DNA of 64,000 bases from Pseudomonas fluorescens (GTDB lineage: Bacteria; Pseudomonadota; Gammaproteobacteria; Pseudomonadales; Pseudomonadaceae): contig NZ_MSDF01000016.1 in assembly GCF_002022275.1 (NCBI RefSeq), forward strand, positions 436,301 through 500,300, in the 5' to 3' direction. Each line of letters opens with the position of its first letter. The first letter of the stretch is position 1. Below the pieces are notes generated by a model. The model searched no databases, was not told the origin of the DNA, and was given only the letters and a program-made list of their open reading frames with translations. Shown in pieces: positions 47,202 through 57,500 of the stretch. Made by a program: the position numbers and the translations under genes.

Positions 47202-47432
47202 ATGGCACGTTTCTTCCGTCGTCGTAAATTTTGCCGCTTCACCGCTGAAGACGTCAAAGAGATCGATTACAAAGATCTCAACACTCTGAAAGCCTACGTA
47301 TCCGAGACCGGCAAAATCGTTCCAAGCCGTATCACCGGTACCAAAGCACGTTATCAGCGTCAGCTGGCCACCGCTATCAAGCGCGCCCGCTTCCTGGCCC
47401 TGCTGGCCTACACCGACAGCCACGGCCGCTGA
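47202..47432 (+). CDS. rpsR: 30S ribosomal protein S18
   Basis: A 76-residue basic protein that pairs with S6 on the platform of the 30S subunit. The conserved [20 protein letters not shown] and the [28 protein letters not shown] segments are intact. The ribosome-binding site AAGGAG precedes the ATG. A DUF2232 membrane protein gene separates it from rplI. Confidence 0.98.
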
Positions 47433-47468
47433 GACCGGGCAGTCGACACGTAGTAAGGGATTGAATGC

Positions 47469-48362
47469 ATGCGCGCCTTAGCTGAGTTCATCATGCGCGG
47501 TCGCGTGCAGGCCACTCTGGTAGTGGCTGGATGTGCGGCATTGCCGTTGCTTTATTGGTTGGGTGCTGCTGCAGGTTGCCTTGTGCTCCTGCGGCGCGGT
47601 TTGAAGGACGCCCTTGGCGTTCTTGCCCTGGGATTGTTGCCGGCCTTGATCTGGTGGCTGCAATTCGGTGATCCACGGGTACTTCTGGTACTGCTGGGGT
47701 CATCGAGCCTTGCGTTGGTTTTACGCGCAAGTGAGTCCTGGGTCCGCACGCTGCTGGTCAGCGTGGCATTGGGGTTGGTGTACTCAGTGATGCTTGGCGC
47801 GGCTTTCCGCCCGCAAATCGAAGCGCTGTCGCAAGAGATCGTCAAGATCCTGCCGATGGCGCTCGGGGATCTCTACCAGCAATTGTCGGTAGATGAGCGA
47901 GCGCGGTTTGTGTCACTGATTGCACCGGTCCTGACCGGCCTGATTGCGGCTTTGTTGCAGGTTGTCAGCGTGCTGAGCCTGATTCTTGGGCGTTATTGGC
48001 AGGCGTTGTTGTACAACCCGGGTGGTTTTGGTCGCGAATTTCGCAGTATCAGAATCCCTGCGGGGCCGGCGATGTTGCTGCTGGCGTGCATGGTTGTCGG
48101 ACCGAACTTCGGTCCACAGATGGCCTTGCTGGCGCCGATTTGCAGCGTACCGCTGGTGTTTGCCGGGCTGGCCCTGATTCATGGGCTGGTTGCGCGAAAG
48201 CGCCTGGCCAGGTTCTGGCTGGTGGGGTTGTACGTCACGCTGTTGCTGTTCATGCAGCTGATCTATCCGTTACTCGTGGTTTTGGCCATTGTCGACGGCC
48301 TGATTGATTTTCGCGGTCGTCTCGCATCGAAAGATGCCGATAACGCGAACGGTGAAGGTTAA
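47469..48362 (+). CDS. DUF2232 membrane protein
   Basis: A 297-residue inner-membrane protein with about eight hydrophobic segments, resembling the DUF2232 (YybS-like) family; there is no signal peptide or catalytic motif. It lies in the ribosomal operon between rpsR (36 bases) and rplI (18 bases), a position that recurs in Pseudomonas. AAGGGA precedes ATG 47469; a second ATG four bases upstream is out of frame. The function of the family is unknown, so its coexpression with S6, S18 and L9 is the only clue. Confidence 0.82.
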   Translation: MRALAEFIMRGRVQATLVVAGCAALPLLYWLGAAAGCLVLLRRGLKDALGVLALGLLPALIWWLQFGDPRVLLVLLGSSSLALVLRASESWVRTLLVSVALGLVYSVMLGAAFRPQIEALSQEIVKILPMALGDLYQQLSVDERARFVSLIAPVLTGLIAALLQVVSVLSLILGRYWQALLYNPGGFGREFRSIRIPAGPAMLLLACMVVGPNFGPQMALLAPICSVPLVFAGLALIHGLVARKRLARFWLVGLYVTLLLFMQLIYPLLVVLAIVDGLIDFRGRLASKDADNANGEG

Positions 48363-48380
48363 AAGTTAGAGGATTTTCAC

Positions 48381-48827
48381 ATGCAACTGATCCTTCTGGA
48401 AAAAGTCGCCAACCTGGGCAACCTGGGCGACAAAGTGAACGTTAAGGCCGGTTACGGTCGTAACTACCTGCTGCCATACGGCAAAGCCACCGCTGCAACC
48501 GCTGCCAACCTGGCTGCGTTTGAAGAGCGTCGTGCTGAGCTGGAAAAAGCAGCAGCAGACAAAAAAGCTTCGGCCGAAACTCGCGCTGCCCAACTGGCTG
48601 AGCTGGAAGTGACTATCACTGCCACCGCCGGTGACGAAGGCAAGCTGTTCGGTTCGATCGGCACCCACGACATCGCTGATGCACTGACCGCCTCCGGCGT
48701 TGAAGTTGCGAAAAGCGAAGTTCGTCTGCCGAACGGCACCATCCGCAACGTAGGCGAATTCGACGTAGCCGTGCACCTGCACGCCGAAGTTGAAGCCACC
48801 GTACGCGTTGTAGTGGTAGCAGCTTAA
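48381..48827 (+). CDS. rplI: 50S ribosomal protein L9
   Basis: A 148-residue L9 with the classical dumbbell shape: N-terminal domain ([36 protein letters not shown]), a long charged helix (residues about 45-75), and a C-terminal domain. It is the last gene of the rpsF operon and is followed by a terminator; dnaB begins further down. Confidence 0.98.
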   Translation: MQLILLEKVANLGNLGDKVNVKAGYGRNYLLPYGKATAATAANLAAFEERRAELEKAAADKKASAETRAAQLAELEVTITATAGDEGKLFGSIGTHDIADALTASGVEVAKSEVRLPNGTIRNVGEFDVAVHLHAEVEATVRVVVVAA

Positions 48828-48874
48828 GTCGCACCTAACTGACTGGCACCTCGCGTGTCAGGCGGTTAACATCG

Positions 48875-48906
48875 GGCACGATCCTGTTTACAGGTCGTGC
48901 CTTTTG
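48875..48906 (+). terminator. Intrinsic terminator after rplI
   Basis: GGCACGA-CCTG-TTTA-CAGG-TCGTGCC followed by TTTTGTTTTT. The long stem and U-tract end the rpsF-rplI transcript before dnaB. Confidence 0.92.
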
Positions 48907-48937
48907 TTTTTCTACAATCCCCTAATTCCAAGTGGCC

Positions 48938-50332
48938 ATGAACGATATTTCAGCTCCCGAGCAATACGATCTGCAAACCGCTGCCCTGAAGGTGCCGCCG
49001 CATTCTATCGAGGCCGAACAGGCTGTACTCGGTGGTTTGATGCTGGACAACAACGCCTGGGAACGCGTGCTGGATCAAGTCTCGGACGGTGACTTCTATC
49101 GCCATGACCACCGCCTGATCTTCCGTGCCATCGCCAAGCTGGCCGACCTGAACTCCCCGATCGACGTCGTGACCCTTGCCGAGCAATTGGACAAGGAAGG
49201 TCAGACCTCGCAGGTGGGTGGTCTCGGTTACCTCGGTGAGTTGGCCAAAAACACCCCGTCGGTCGCCAACATCAAGGCCTATGCGCAGATCGTCCGCGCG
49301 CGGGCTACCTTGCGCCAGTTGATCGGCATTGCCACTGAAATCGCCGACAGCGCGTTTAACCCGGAAGGGCGTACCGCCGAAGAAATTCTCGACGAAGCCG
49401 AACGGCAGATCTTCCAGATCGCCGAAGCGCGCCCGAAAACCGGCGGCCCGGTCAGCGTCAACGATCTGTTGACCAAGGCCATCGACCGTATCGACACGCT
49501 GTTCAACACCGACAACGCCATCACCGGCCTGTCTACCGGCTACACCGACCTCGATGGCATGACCAGTGGCCTGCAACCGGCCGACTTGATCATCGTCGCG
49601 GGCCGTCCGTCGATGGGTAAAACCACCTTCGCCATGAACCTGGTGGAAAACGCGGTGTTACGCAGCGAAAAAGCCGTACTGGTGTACTCCCTCGAGATGC
49701 CAGGCGAATCGCTGATCATGCGGATGCTTTCCTCGCTCGGCCGTATCGACCAGACCAAAGTACGGGCGGGTCGCCTGGAAGACGACGATTGGCCGCGGCT
49801 GACCTCGGCGGTCAACCTGCTCAATGATCGCAAGCTGTTCATCGATGACACCGCCGGTATCAGCCCCTCGGAAATGCGCGCGCGTACCCGACGGCTGGTG
49901 CGTGAGCACGGCGAAATCGGCCTGATCATGATCGACTACCTGCAATTGATGCAGATCGCGGGCTCCAGCGGCGACAACCGGACCAACGAGATTTCCGAGA
50001 TTTCCCGCTCGTTGAAAGCCCTGGCCAAGGAATTCAACTGCCCGGTGGTGGCGCTCTCGCAGCTCAACCGCTCCCTGGAGCAGCGACCGAACAAACGCCC
50101 GATCAACTCCGACTTGCGGGAATCCGGAGCGATCGAGCAGGATGCCGACGTCATCATGTTCGTGTACCGGGACGAGGTGTACCACCCGGAAACCGAGCAC
50201 AAAGGTATCGCCGAGATCATCATCGGCAAGCAGCGTAACGGCCCGATCGGCACCACGCGCCTGGCGTTTATCGGCAAATACACCCGTTTCGAAAACCTTG
50301 CGCCGGGTAGTTACAACTTCGACGACGAGTAA
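48938..50332 (+). CDS. dnaB: Replicative DNA helicase DnaB
   Basis: A 464-residue hexameric replicative helicase. The N-terminal collar (PPHSIEAEQAVLGGLMLDNNAWERV) and RecA-like C-terminal domain with Walker A GRPSMGKTTFAMN, Walker B LIMIDYLQLM and the RSLKALAKEFNCPVVALSQLNR motif are all present. No intein interrupts it. I use ATG 48938 (MNDISAPEQYDLQ); an in-frame GTG lies six bases upstream. Confidence 0.98.
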   Translation: MNDISAPEQYDLQTAALKVPPHSIEAEQAVLGGLMLDNNAWERVLDQVSDGDFYRHDHRLIFRAIAKLADLNSPIDVVTLAEQLDKEGQTSQVGGLGYLGELAKNTPSVANIKAYAQIVRARATLRQLIGIATEIADSAFNPEGRTAEEILDEAERQIFQIAEARPKTGGPVSVNDLLTKAIDRIDTLFNTDNAITGLSTGYTDLDGMTSGLQPADLIIVAGRPSMGKTTFAMNLVENAVLRSEKAVLVYSLEMPGESLIMRMLSSLGRIDQTKVRAGRLEDDDWPRLTSAVNLLNDRKLFIDDTAGISPSEMRARTRRLVREHGEIGLIMIDYLQLMQIAGSSGDNRTNEISEISRSLKALAKEFNCPVVALSQLNRSLEQRPNKRPINSDLRESGAIEQDADVIMFVYRDEVYHPETEHKGIAEIIIGKQRNGPIGTTRLAFIGKYTRFENLAPGSYNFDDE

Positions 50333-50357
50333 CTCCCCCAGAGTCTGTAAGGGCCTC

Positions 50358-50428
50358 ATCGCAGGCAAGCCAGCTCCCACATTTGAAGGTATTAACAATT
50401 CAAGTGTGGTAGCTGGCTTGCCTGCGAT
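50358..50428. repeat. REP doublet between dnaB and the YgiQ gene
   Basis: Outward-facing arms at 50358-50381 and 50405-50428. The right arm has one substitution in the core (GTGGTAGCTGG instead of GTGGGAGCTGG), so this copy is slightly decayed. Confidence 0.9.
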
Positions 50429-50524
50429 GGCGTCACCACAATTCCGACTGTTGCCGTCGGAATTGGTCAAAATTTGTGCTATATTCCGCGCCCGCGATTT
50501 TTCATCTCAACACCGGTCATCGTC

Positions 50525-52825
50525 ATGCAAACAGCCAAGCCGTTATTTGACTATCCCAAGTACTGGGCCGAATGTTTCGGCCCAGCGCCATTCCTGCCGA
50601 TGAGCAGGGAGGAGATGGATCAGCTTGGCTGGGATTCCTGCGACATCATCATCGTCACCGGTGATGCCTACGTTGACCATCCGTCGTTCGGCATGGCGAT
50701 CATCGGCCGGCTGCTGGAGTCTCAGGGCTTCCGCGTCGGGATCATTGCGCAGCCGAACTGGCAGTCCAAAGACGACTTCATGAAGCTCGGCGAGCCGAAC
50801 CTGTTCTTCGGCGTCGCGGCCGGCAACATGGATTCGATGATCAACCGCTACACCGCTGACAAGAAAATCCGCTCCGACGACGCCTACACCCCGGGCGGCA
50901 TGGCCGGCAAACGTCCGGACCGCGCGAGCCTGGTGTACAGCCAGCGCTGCAAGGAAGCCTACAAAAACGTGCCGATCGTACTCGGCGGCATCGAAGCCTC
51001 CCTGCGCCGCATCGCCCACTACGACTACTGGCAGGATCGTGTGCGCAACTCGATCCTGATCGACGCCACCGCCGATATCCTGCTGTACGGCAACGCCGAA
51101 CGTGCGATTGTCGAGGTTGCCCAGCGCCTGTCGTGGGGCCATAAGATCGAAGACATTACCGACGTGCGCGGCACCGCGTTCATTCGCCGTGACACGCCGG
51201 CGGGCTGGTACGAAGTGGACTCCACGCGTATCGACCGCCCGGGCAAGATCGACAAGATCATCAACCCGTACGTGAACACTCAGGACACCCAGGCCTGCGC
51301 CATCGAGCAGGAAAAGGGCCCGGTGGATGATCCGGAAGAAGCCAAGGTCGTGCAGATCCTGGCCAGCCCGCGCATGACCCGCGACAAAACCGTGATCCGC
51401 CTGCCGTCGGTAGAAAAAGTCCGTGGCGACGCCGTGCTCTATGCCCACGCCAACCGCGTGTTGCACCTGGAAACCAACCCGGGCAACGCCCGCGCGCTGG
51501 TGCAGAAGCACGGCGAAGTGGACGTATGGTTCAACCCGCCGCCCATCCCGATGACCACCGAAGAAATGGACTACGTGTTTGGCATGCCTTACGCACGTAT
51601 CCCGCACCCGGCGTACGGCAAGGAAAAGATCCCGGCCTACGACATGATCCGCTTCTCGGTGAACATCATGCGTGGCTGCTTCGGCGGCTGCACTTTCTGC
51701 TCGATCACCGAGCACGAAGGCCGCATCATCCAGAACCGTTCTGAAGAGTCGATCATTCGCGAGATCGAAGAGATTCGCGACAAGGTCCCGGGCTTTACCG
51801 GTGTGATCTCCGACCTCGGCGGACCGACCGCGAACATGTACCGCATCGCTTGCAAGAGCCCGGAAATCGAATCCGCGTGCCGCAAGCCGTCCTGCGTGTT
51901 CCCCGGCATCTGCCCGAACCTGAACACCGACCACTCCTCGCTGATCCAGCTGTACCGCAGCGCCCGTGCATTGCCCGGTGTGAAGAAGATTCTGATCGCT
52001 TCCGGCCTGCGCTACGACCTGGCCGTAGAGTCGCCGGAATACGTCAAAGAGCTGGTCACCCACCACGTCGGTGGTTACCTCAAGATCGCCCCGGAACACA
52101 CCGAGGAAGGTCCGCTCAACCAGATGATGAAACCGGGCATTGGCAGCTATGACAAGTTCAAGCGCATGTTCGAGAAGTACACCAAGGAAGCGGGCAAGGA
52201 GCAGTACCTGATTCCTTACTTCATCGCCGCCCACCCGGGCACCACCGATGAAGACATGATGAACCTGGCCCTGTGGCTCAAGCGCAATGACTTCCGCGCT
52301 GACCAGGTGCAGGCGTTCTACCCGTCGCCAATGGCCACCGCCACCGCGATGTACCACTCGGGCAAGAACCCGTTGCGCAAGGTCACCTACAAGAGCGACG
52401 CCGTGGCCATCGTCAAGAGCGAAGACCAGCGCCGTCTGCACAAGGCGTTCCTGCGCTACCACGACCCGAAAGGTTGGCCGATTTTGCGTGAAGCGCTGAC
52501 CCGCATGGGCCGCGCCGACCTGATCGGGCCGGGCAAGGAGCAGTTGATCCCGCTGCACCAGCCGTCCACCGACAGCTACCAGAGCGCGCGTCGCAAAAAC
52601 TCGACGCCGGCCGGCAGCCACAAGGTCGCCAAGGAAACCACCAAAATCCTCACCCAGCACACCGGTTTGCCACCGCGCGGCAGCGACGGCAGCAACCCGT
52701 GGGACAAGCGTGAGCAAGCCAAGGCTGCGGCCCAGGCCCGCAACAAGCAGGCAGCCAAAGAGCGCAGTGATGCGGCGAAGGGCAAGGGCGGCAAGCCTGC
52801 GCGCAAGCCGGTAGTGCCGCGTTGA
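50525..52825 (+). CDS. YgiQ-family radical SAM protein
   Basis: A 766-residue radical SAM protein of the YgiQ (UPF0313) family. The cluster motif CFGGCTFC has Cys385, Cys389 and Cys392 (CxxxCxxC), and the N-terminal B12-binding-like region ([29 protein letters not shown]) is seen at the start. The C-terminus is a Lys/Ala-rich tail. The reaction is unknown for this family. I use ATG 50525 ([18 protein letters not shown]); a start further upstream is unsupported. A terminator follows closely. Confidence 0.9.
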   Translation: MQTAKPLFDYPKYWAECFGPAPFLPMSREEMDQLGWDSCDIIIVTGDAYVDHPSFGMAIIGRLLESQGFRVGIIAQPNWQSKDDFMKLGEPNLFFGVAAGNMDSMINRYTADKKIRSDDAYTPGGMAGKRPDRASLVYSQRCKEAYKNVPIVLGGIEASLRRIAHYDYWQDRVRNSILIDATADILLYGNAERAIVEVAQRLSWGHKIEDITDVRGTAFIRRDTPAGWYEVDSTRIDRPGKIDKIINPYVNTQDTQACAIEQEKGPVDDPEEAKVVQILASPRMTRDKTVIRLPSVEKVRGDAVLYAHANRVLHLETNPGNARALVQKHGEVDVWFNPPPIPMTTEEMDYVFGMPYARIPHPAYGKEKIPAYDMIRFSVNIMRGCFGGCTFCSITEHEGRIIQNRSEESIIREIEEIRDKVPGFTGVISDLGGPTANMYRIACKSPEIESACRKPSCVFPGICPNLNTDHSSLIQLYRSARALPGVKKILIASGLRYDLAVESPEYVKELVTHHVGGYLKIAPEHTEEGPLNQMMKPGIGSYDKFKRMFEKYTKEAGKEQYLIPYFIAAHPGTTDEDMMNLALWLKRNDFRADQVQAFYPSPMATATAMYHSGKNPLRKVTYKSDAVAIVKSEDQRRLHKAFLRYHDPKGWPILREALTRMGRADLIGPGKEQLIPLHQPSTDSYQSARRKNSTPAGSHKVAKETTKILTQHTGLPPRGSDGSNPWDKREQAKAAAQARNKQAAKERSDAAKGKGGKPARKPVVPR

Positions 52826-52841
52826 TCGTGATCTGAATACG

Positions 52842-52870
52842 CAAAACGCCAGCCTCGTGCTGGCGTTTTG
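52842..52870 (+). terminator. Intrinsic terminator after the YgiQ gene
   Basis: CAAAACGCCAGCC-TCGT-GCTGGCGTTTTG: an 11-bp stem flanked by A and T runs, 17 bases after the stop. Confidence 0.9.
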
Positions 52871-52921
52871 CTTTCTAGGCGCTGGGTGGCCTGTTTGTTA
52901 TGGTGGCGCCCATTAGATTGC

Positions 52922-52988
52922 TATCGCAGGCAAGCCAGCTCCCACAGTTGGAATGCATTCCCCTGTGGGAGCTGGCTTGCCTGCGATG
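52922..52988. repeat. REP doublet ahead of the unknown pair
   Basis: Outward-facing arms with a 17-base spacer lie between the YgiQ terminator and the next ATG. Translation of this element produces spurious N-terminal extension residues (GSWLACDEAG), so the long open frame starting at 52868 is not the true start. Confidence 0.92.
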
Positions 52989-53029
52989 AGGCCGGTGTGG
53001 CCACATCACCTTCAAGGAAGAACACCCCC

Positions 53030-53947
53030 ATGAGCAGCCCCCTGGCCGGCATCGGCATGGACTCCAACCGCTCCCAATTCATGGCGCGCCAGCGCCTCGA
53101 AAGCCAGATCAACCTGCGGCGCCTGTTCGCGGCCATCGACGCCGACCCTGCCATCGTGGGTGCCGGCGTCGTCTACATCGACGCCGACTTCAACGTCATC
53201 ACCCTGCGCGAATTCCAGCCCATCTGCAGCATCGCACCCAAACGCGTCATCCTGCGCGAGGCCCAGAAATACATCGCCCCGGCGCAGTTTGCGCAGCACG
53301 TCCAGGACAACCCTCGAGAGTCGCGTGTGGTGGGGGAGGCGCTCAACACCACGTTGTCCTGCGCCGGGGCGGTCATCGGCTGGATCGTGGTACTCAGCGG
53401 CTCCGTTGCGGTGCCCTTTACGGCGGGCGCCAGCAGCGTGGTTGCCGCGATTGGCTACACGGCCGCCACGGCCAGCACGTTGCAGTGCGTGGCCAGTGGT
53501 TATCGCACGGTCAATGAAATCAGCAACCCGGCCAAAAATGACGAACTCGACAGTGCGCAGTGGTACCAGTACACAATGATCGCGCTGGATGCCGCCTCGC
53601 TGGTCGGCGTAGGTGCCTCGGCGCTGACTACGATAAAACTGGTACGCATGAATCAAGCGGCCACCGGCAAAAGCGTGCGGGAAGTCCTCAAGGGTTTGAA
53701 CCGTCAGGAGCGCGCCAAGTTGACCAAGGAGTTGCTCAGTATCAAGGACCCGCGCATGAGCTCGAAAATGCTCAAGTTGAAGCAGTTGTCAGGCGAGGCG
53801 ACCAAACGGTTCACGCCCACCCAGGTGAAGCATGCAACGGTGACACAGATAAAAGATGCCTTGGGCGCCGCGATCGGCTTAACCGGCAGTGCTGTTTCAG
53901 GGAATGTGCGCACACTTGCCGTCGGCCTGTATGAGGAGATCGAGTGA
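53030..53947 (+). CDS. Uncharacterised protein with glycine/alanine-rich hydrophobic segments
   Basis: A 305-residue protein I cannot assign. There is no signal peptide. Residues 1-105 are soluble-looking (FAAIDADPAIVGAGVVYIDADFNVITLREFQPIC). Residues 109-158 form a long Gly/Ala/Ser-rich hydrophobic stretch, with further hydrophobic stretches at 183-205 and 276-292, separated by basic helices (GLNRQERAKLTKELL). AAGGAAG precedes ATG 53030. The stop overlaps the next gene's ATG by one base, so the two are a coupled unit. The pattern resembles membrane-inserting toxins, but that is inference only. Confidence 0.7.
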   Translation: MSSPLAGIGMDSNRSQFMARQRLESQINLRRLFAAIDADPAIVGAGVVYIDADFNVITLREFQPICSIAPKRVILREAQKYIAPAQFAQHVQDNPRESRVVGEALNTTLSCAGAVIGWIVVLSGSVAVPFTAGASSVVAAIGYTAATASTLQCVASGYRTVNEISNPAKNDELDSAQWYQYTMIALDAASLVGVGASALTTIKLVRMNQAATGKSVREVLKGLNRQERAKLTKELLSIKDPRMSSKMLKLKQLSGEATKRFTPTQVKHATVTQIKDALGAAIGLTGSAVSGNVRTLAVGLYEEIE

Positions 53948-54384
53948 TGCATGAGATGCCCGGTATTCGCAGTTTTCTCTCGCAGTATTTTCCGGTGTTC
54001 ATGGGCGCGATTTTTGCGGCTGTGTTTACGTTGGTGCTCGCCGTCCCACTGGTGTTCGACAGCTATTTCCCGGACCTGCCATTGGCGCAAAACGCCCAGT
54101 ATTCTTTTCTGGGCGGCCTGGCACTGGCCTGGCTCGTGGTGCACTGCAATTTCATGATCGCGCGTGGCCGCCCGCAATGGGTTTGGCCGCTGGCAACCCT
54201 GTTGGGGCTTTGCCTTCTGGCGGTATTGCCGACAGTCGCGTACCGGCCGCATTTCCTGTTGTATGGCTTGAGCGTGCTGCTACCGCTGCTTGGATTGTTG
54301 CTGCTGAACAGCAAACGCCACCGCGAAATGCGCCGGAAGCTGCTTGAGGTGCGCCACCTGCGAGAGGCCGCCAAAGCCGGCTGA
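53947..54384 (+). CDS. Small uncharacterised membrane protein
   Basis: A 145-residue protein with about four membrane segments: VFMGAIFAAVFTLVLAVPLVF, FLGGLALAWLVVHCNFM, WPLATLLGLCLLAVLPTV and FLLYGLSVLLPLLGLLLL, ending in a basic tail (KRHREMRRKLLEVRHLREAAK). It overlaps the previous unknown gene by one base. It may be a partner or protector of that protein; no known family is recognised. Confidence 0.7.
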   Translation: MHEMPGIRSFLSQYFPVFMGAIFAAVFTLVLAVPLVFDSYFPDLPLAQNAQYSFLGGLALAWLVVHCNFMIARGRPQWVWPLATLLGLCLLAVLPTVAYRPHFLLYGLSVLLPLLGLLLLNSKRHREMRRKLLEVRHLREAAKAG

Positions 54385-54572
54385 TTGGGTAGATTCACCA
54401 CCCACCCCTCACACATCCGCCACAAATATGTGCAAGCCTCGCACCACGGCACCCGCGTTGGCGCCGTTTTGGTGCTGTACTGCACCGGGTCCCACGATAA
54501 AGCGCAATGACGACTGCTCTGGCATAAGTCTTGCGCGCTTTGTTTTCATGCCCTGGCTCGCAGGAGGCCGCC

Positions 54573-57500
54573 GTGTCGATTCATGTCGCGTTGCACCACG
54601 TTACGCATTACCGCTACGACCGTGCTGTCGAACTTGGCCCGCAGATTGTGCGTTTGCGTCCGGCGGCCCATAGCCGCACACGGATATTGTCCTACGCACT
54701 CAAAGTGCTGCCTGAGCAGCACTTCATCAATTGGCAGCAAGACCCACAGGGCAATTACCTGGCGCGGTTGGTGTTCCCGGAAAAGACTGAAGAACTGCGC
54801 ATCGAAGTTGACCTGGTCGCCGAGATGGCGGTGTTCAATCCCTTCGACTTTTTCCTTGAGCCCTACGCCGAAAAAATCCCGTTCAGCTACGCCGCCGATG
54901 AGCAGCGTGAGCTGGCGCCGTACCTGGAAACCTTGCCGCTGACGCCGAAATTTGCCGCCTACCTGGCCGGCATCGACCGTACGCCGTTGCCTGCGGTGGA
55001 TTTTCTGGTGGGCCTCAACCAGCGTTTGGCCGCCGATATTGGTTACCTGATTCGCATGGAACCGGGCGTGCAAACCCCGGAGTTCACCCTGGAAAACGCC
55101 TCCGGCTCCTGCCGTGATTCGGCGTGGCTGCTGGTGCAGTTGTTGCGTAACCTGGGGTTGGCGGCGCGCTTTGTGTCCGGCTACCTGATTCAGCTCACCG
55201 CCGATGTCAAAGCCCTCGACGGCCCGTCCGGCACCGAAGTCGACTTCACCGACCTGCACGCCTGGTGTGAGGTGTATTTGCCCGGCGCGGGCTGGATCGG
55301 TCTGGACGCCACGTCCGGGCTGTTCGCCGGTGAAGGGCATATCCCATTGGCCTGTAGTCCCGATCCTTCTTCTGCCGCGCCGATCAGTGGCTTAGTGGAA
55401 CCGTGCGAGTGCGAATTTACCCACGAAATGTCGGTCGAGCGGATTTGGGAAGCGCCGCGCGTCACCAAGCCCTACACCGAAGAGCAATGGCTGGCGATCC
55501 AGGCCCTGGGCCGACAGATCGACGGCGACCTGCTCAAGGACGATGTGCGCCTGACCATGGGCGGCGAACCGACCTTTGTGTCCATCGATGACCCCGACGG
55601 TGCCGAGTGGAACACCGCCGCATTGGGGCCGGACAAACGCCGCTTGTCCGCCGAACTGTTTCAGCGCATGCGCAACCACTACGCGCCCAAAGGCCTTGTG
55701 CATTTCGGCCAGGGCAAGTGGTACCCGGGCGAGCAACTGCCGCGCTGGTCGCTCAACTGCTATTGGCGCCGCGATGGGGTGCCGATCTGGCACAACAGCG
55801 CGCTGATCGCCGATGAGCAGGAGGATTACGGCGCTGATGGCGTGATGGCTGGGCGTTTTCTGGCCAGCGTCGCCGAGCGCCTCAAGCTGCCCGCGCGCTT
55901 CGTGTTCCCGGCTTTCGAAGACAATTTCTACTATCTGTGGCGCGAAGGTGCTTTGCCGCAAAACGTCACCGCCCAGGACCCGCGCCTGAGCGACGACCTG
56001 GAGCGCGAGCGCCTGCGCAAAGTGTTCAGTCAGGGCCTGGATAAAGTCATCGGCCAAGTGCTGCCGCTGGCGCGCACCGCTGCCAATGACCGTTGGCAGA
56101 GCGGGCGCTGGTACCTGCGCGATAACCACTGTCGCTTGGTGCCGGGCGACTCGCCGCTGGGTTATCGCCTGCCGCTGGCCTCGCAGCCTTGGGTGACGGC
56201 GGCGGAGTATCCGTTTGTGCACCCGGTTGATCCCAATCAGGATCTGCCTGACTTGCCGACGACGGCGCAACTGCAAAGCCACGCCGACGCTGCGCCGAGT
56301 GATGAGCGGGTGCCAGAGGTGGATCAGTCCGCCGACTGGCTGACGCGCACCGCACTGTGCGCCGAAGCGCGGGAAGGGCGGCTGTACCTGTTCATGCCGC
56401 CACTGGAACGCGTCGAGGATTACCTGGAGCTGGTGGCCGCCATCGAGGCCACTGCCGAGGAGCTGCATTGCCCCGTATTGCTGGAGGGCTACGAGCCACC
56501 GGCCGACACACGCCTGAGCAACTTCCGCGTCACCCCGGACCCGGGTGTGATCGAGGTTAACGTGCAGCCGTCCGCTACGTGGGACGAGCTGGTGGAGCGC
56601 ACCGAATTCCTCTACGAAGAGGCGCGGCAGACTCGCCTGACCACTGAAAAATTCATGATCGACGGGCGCCACACCGGCACCGGCGGCGGTAACCATTTTG
56701 TACTCGGCGGCGCGACGCCCAAAGACTCACCGTTCCTGCGCCGCCCTGATTTGCTGCGCAGCCTGATCAGCTATTGGCACAACCATCCGTCGTTGTCCTA
56801 CCTGTTTTCCGGCTTATTCATCGGCCCGACTTCCCAGGCACCACGGGTAGACGAAGCCCGCAACGACGCGCTGTACGAGCTGGAAATTGCCTTCGCACAA
56901 ATGCCTGAACCGGGCGAAGACTGCCCGCCATGGTTGGTAGATCGCTTGCTGCGCAACCTGTTGATCGATGTGACGGGCAACACCCACCGCGCCGAATTCT
57001 GTGTCGACAAACTCTACTCGCCCGACGGCGCCACTGGCCGTTTGGGCCTGCTGGAACTGCGCGCGTTTGAAATGCCGCCCCATGCGCGCATGAGCCTCAC
57101 CCAGCAATTGCTGTTGCGCGCTCTGGTTGCGCGCTTCTGGCGTGAGCCCTACGCGCCGCCGAAACTGGCGCGCTGGGGTACCGAGCTGCACGACCGTTTC
57201 CTGCTGCCGCACTTTATCGAGCAGGACTTCGCCGACGTGATCGTCGAACTCAACGCCGCCGGTTACCCGCTGCGCGCCGAATGGTTTGCGGCGCACCTGG
57301 AGTTCCGTTTCCCCAAGGTCGGCGACTACGCCGTCAGCGGTATCGAACTGGAACTGCGCCAGGCCCTGGAGCCCTGGCACGTGCTGGGCGAGGAGGGCGC
57401 GGTGGGCGGCACGGTGCGCTACGTGGATTCGTCCCTGGAGCGTTTGCAGGTGAAGTTGAGCGGGCTGGCGCCGCAGCGTTATCTGCTGACCTGCAATGGC

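Noticed and set aside
52868..53029. N-terminal extension of the unknown protein at 53030
   Set aside because: It includes translated REP sequence and the end of a terminator; ATG 53030 has a good ribosome-binding site.
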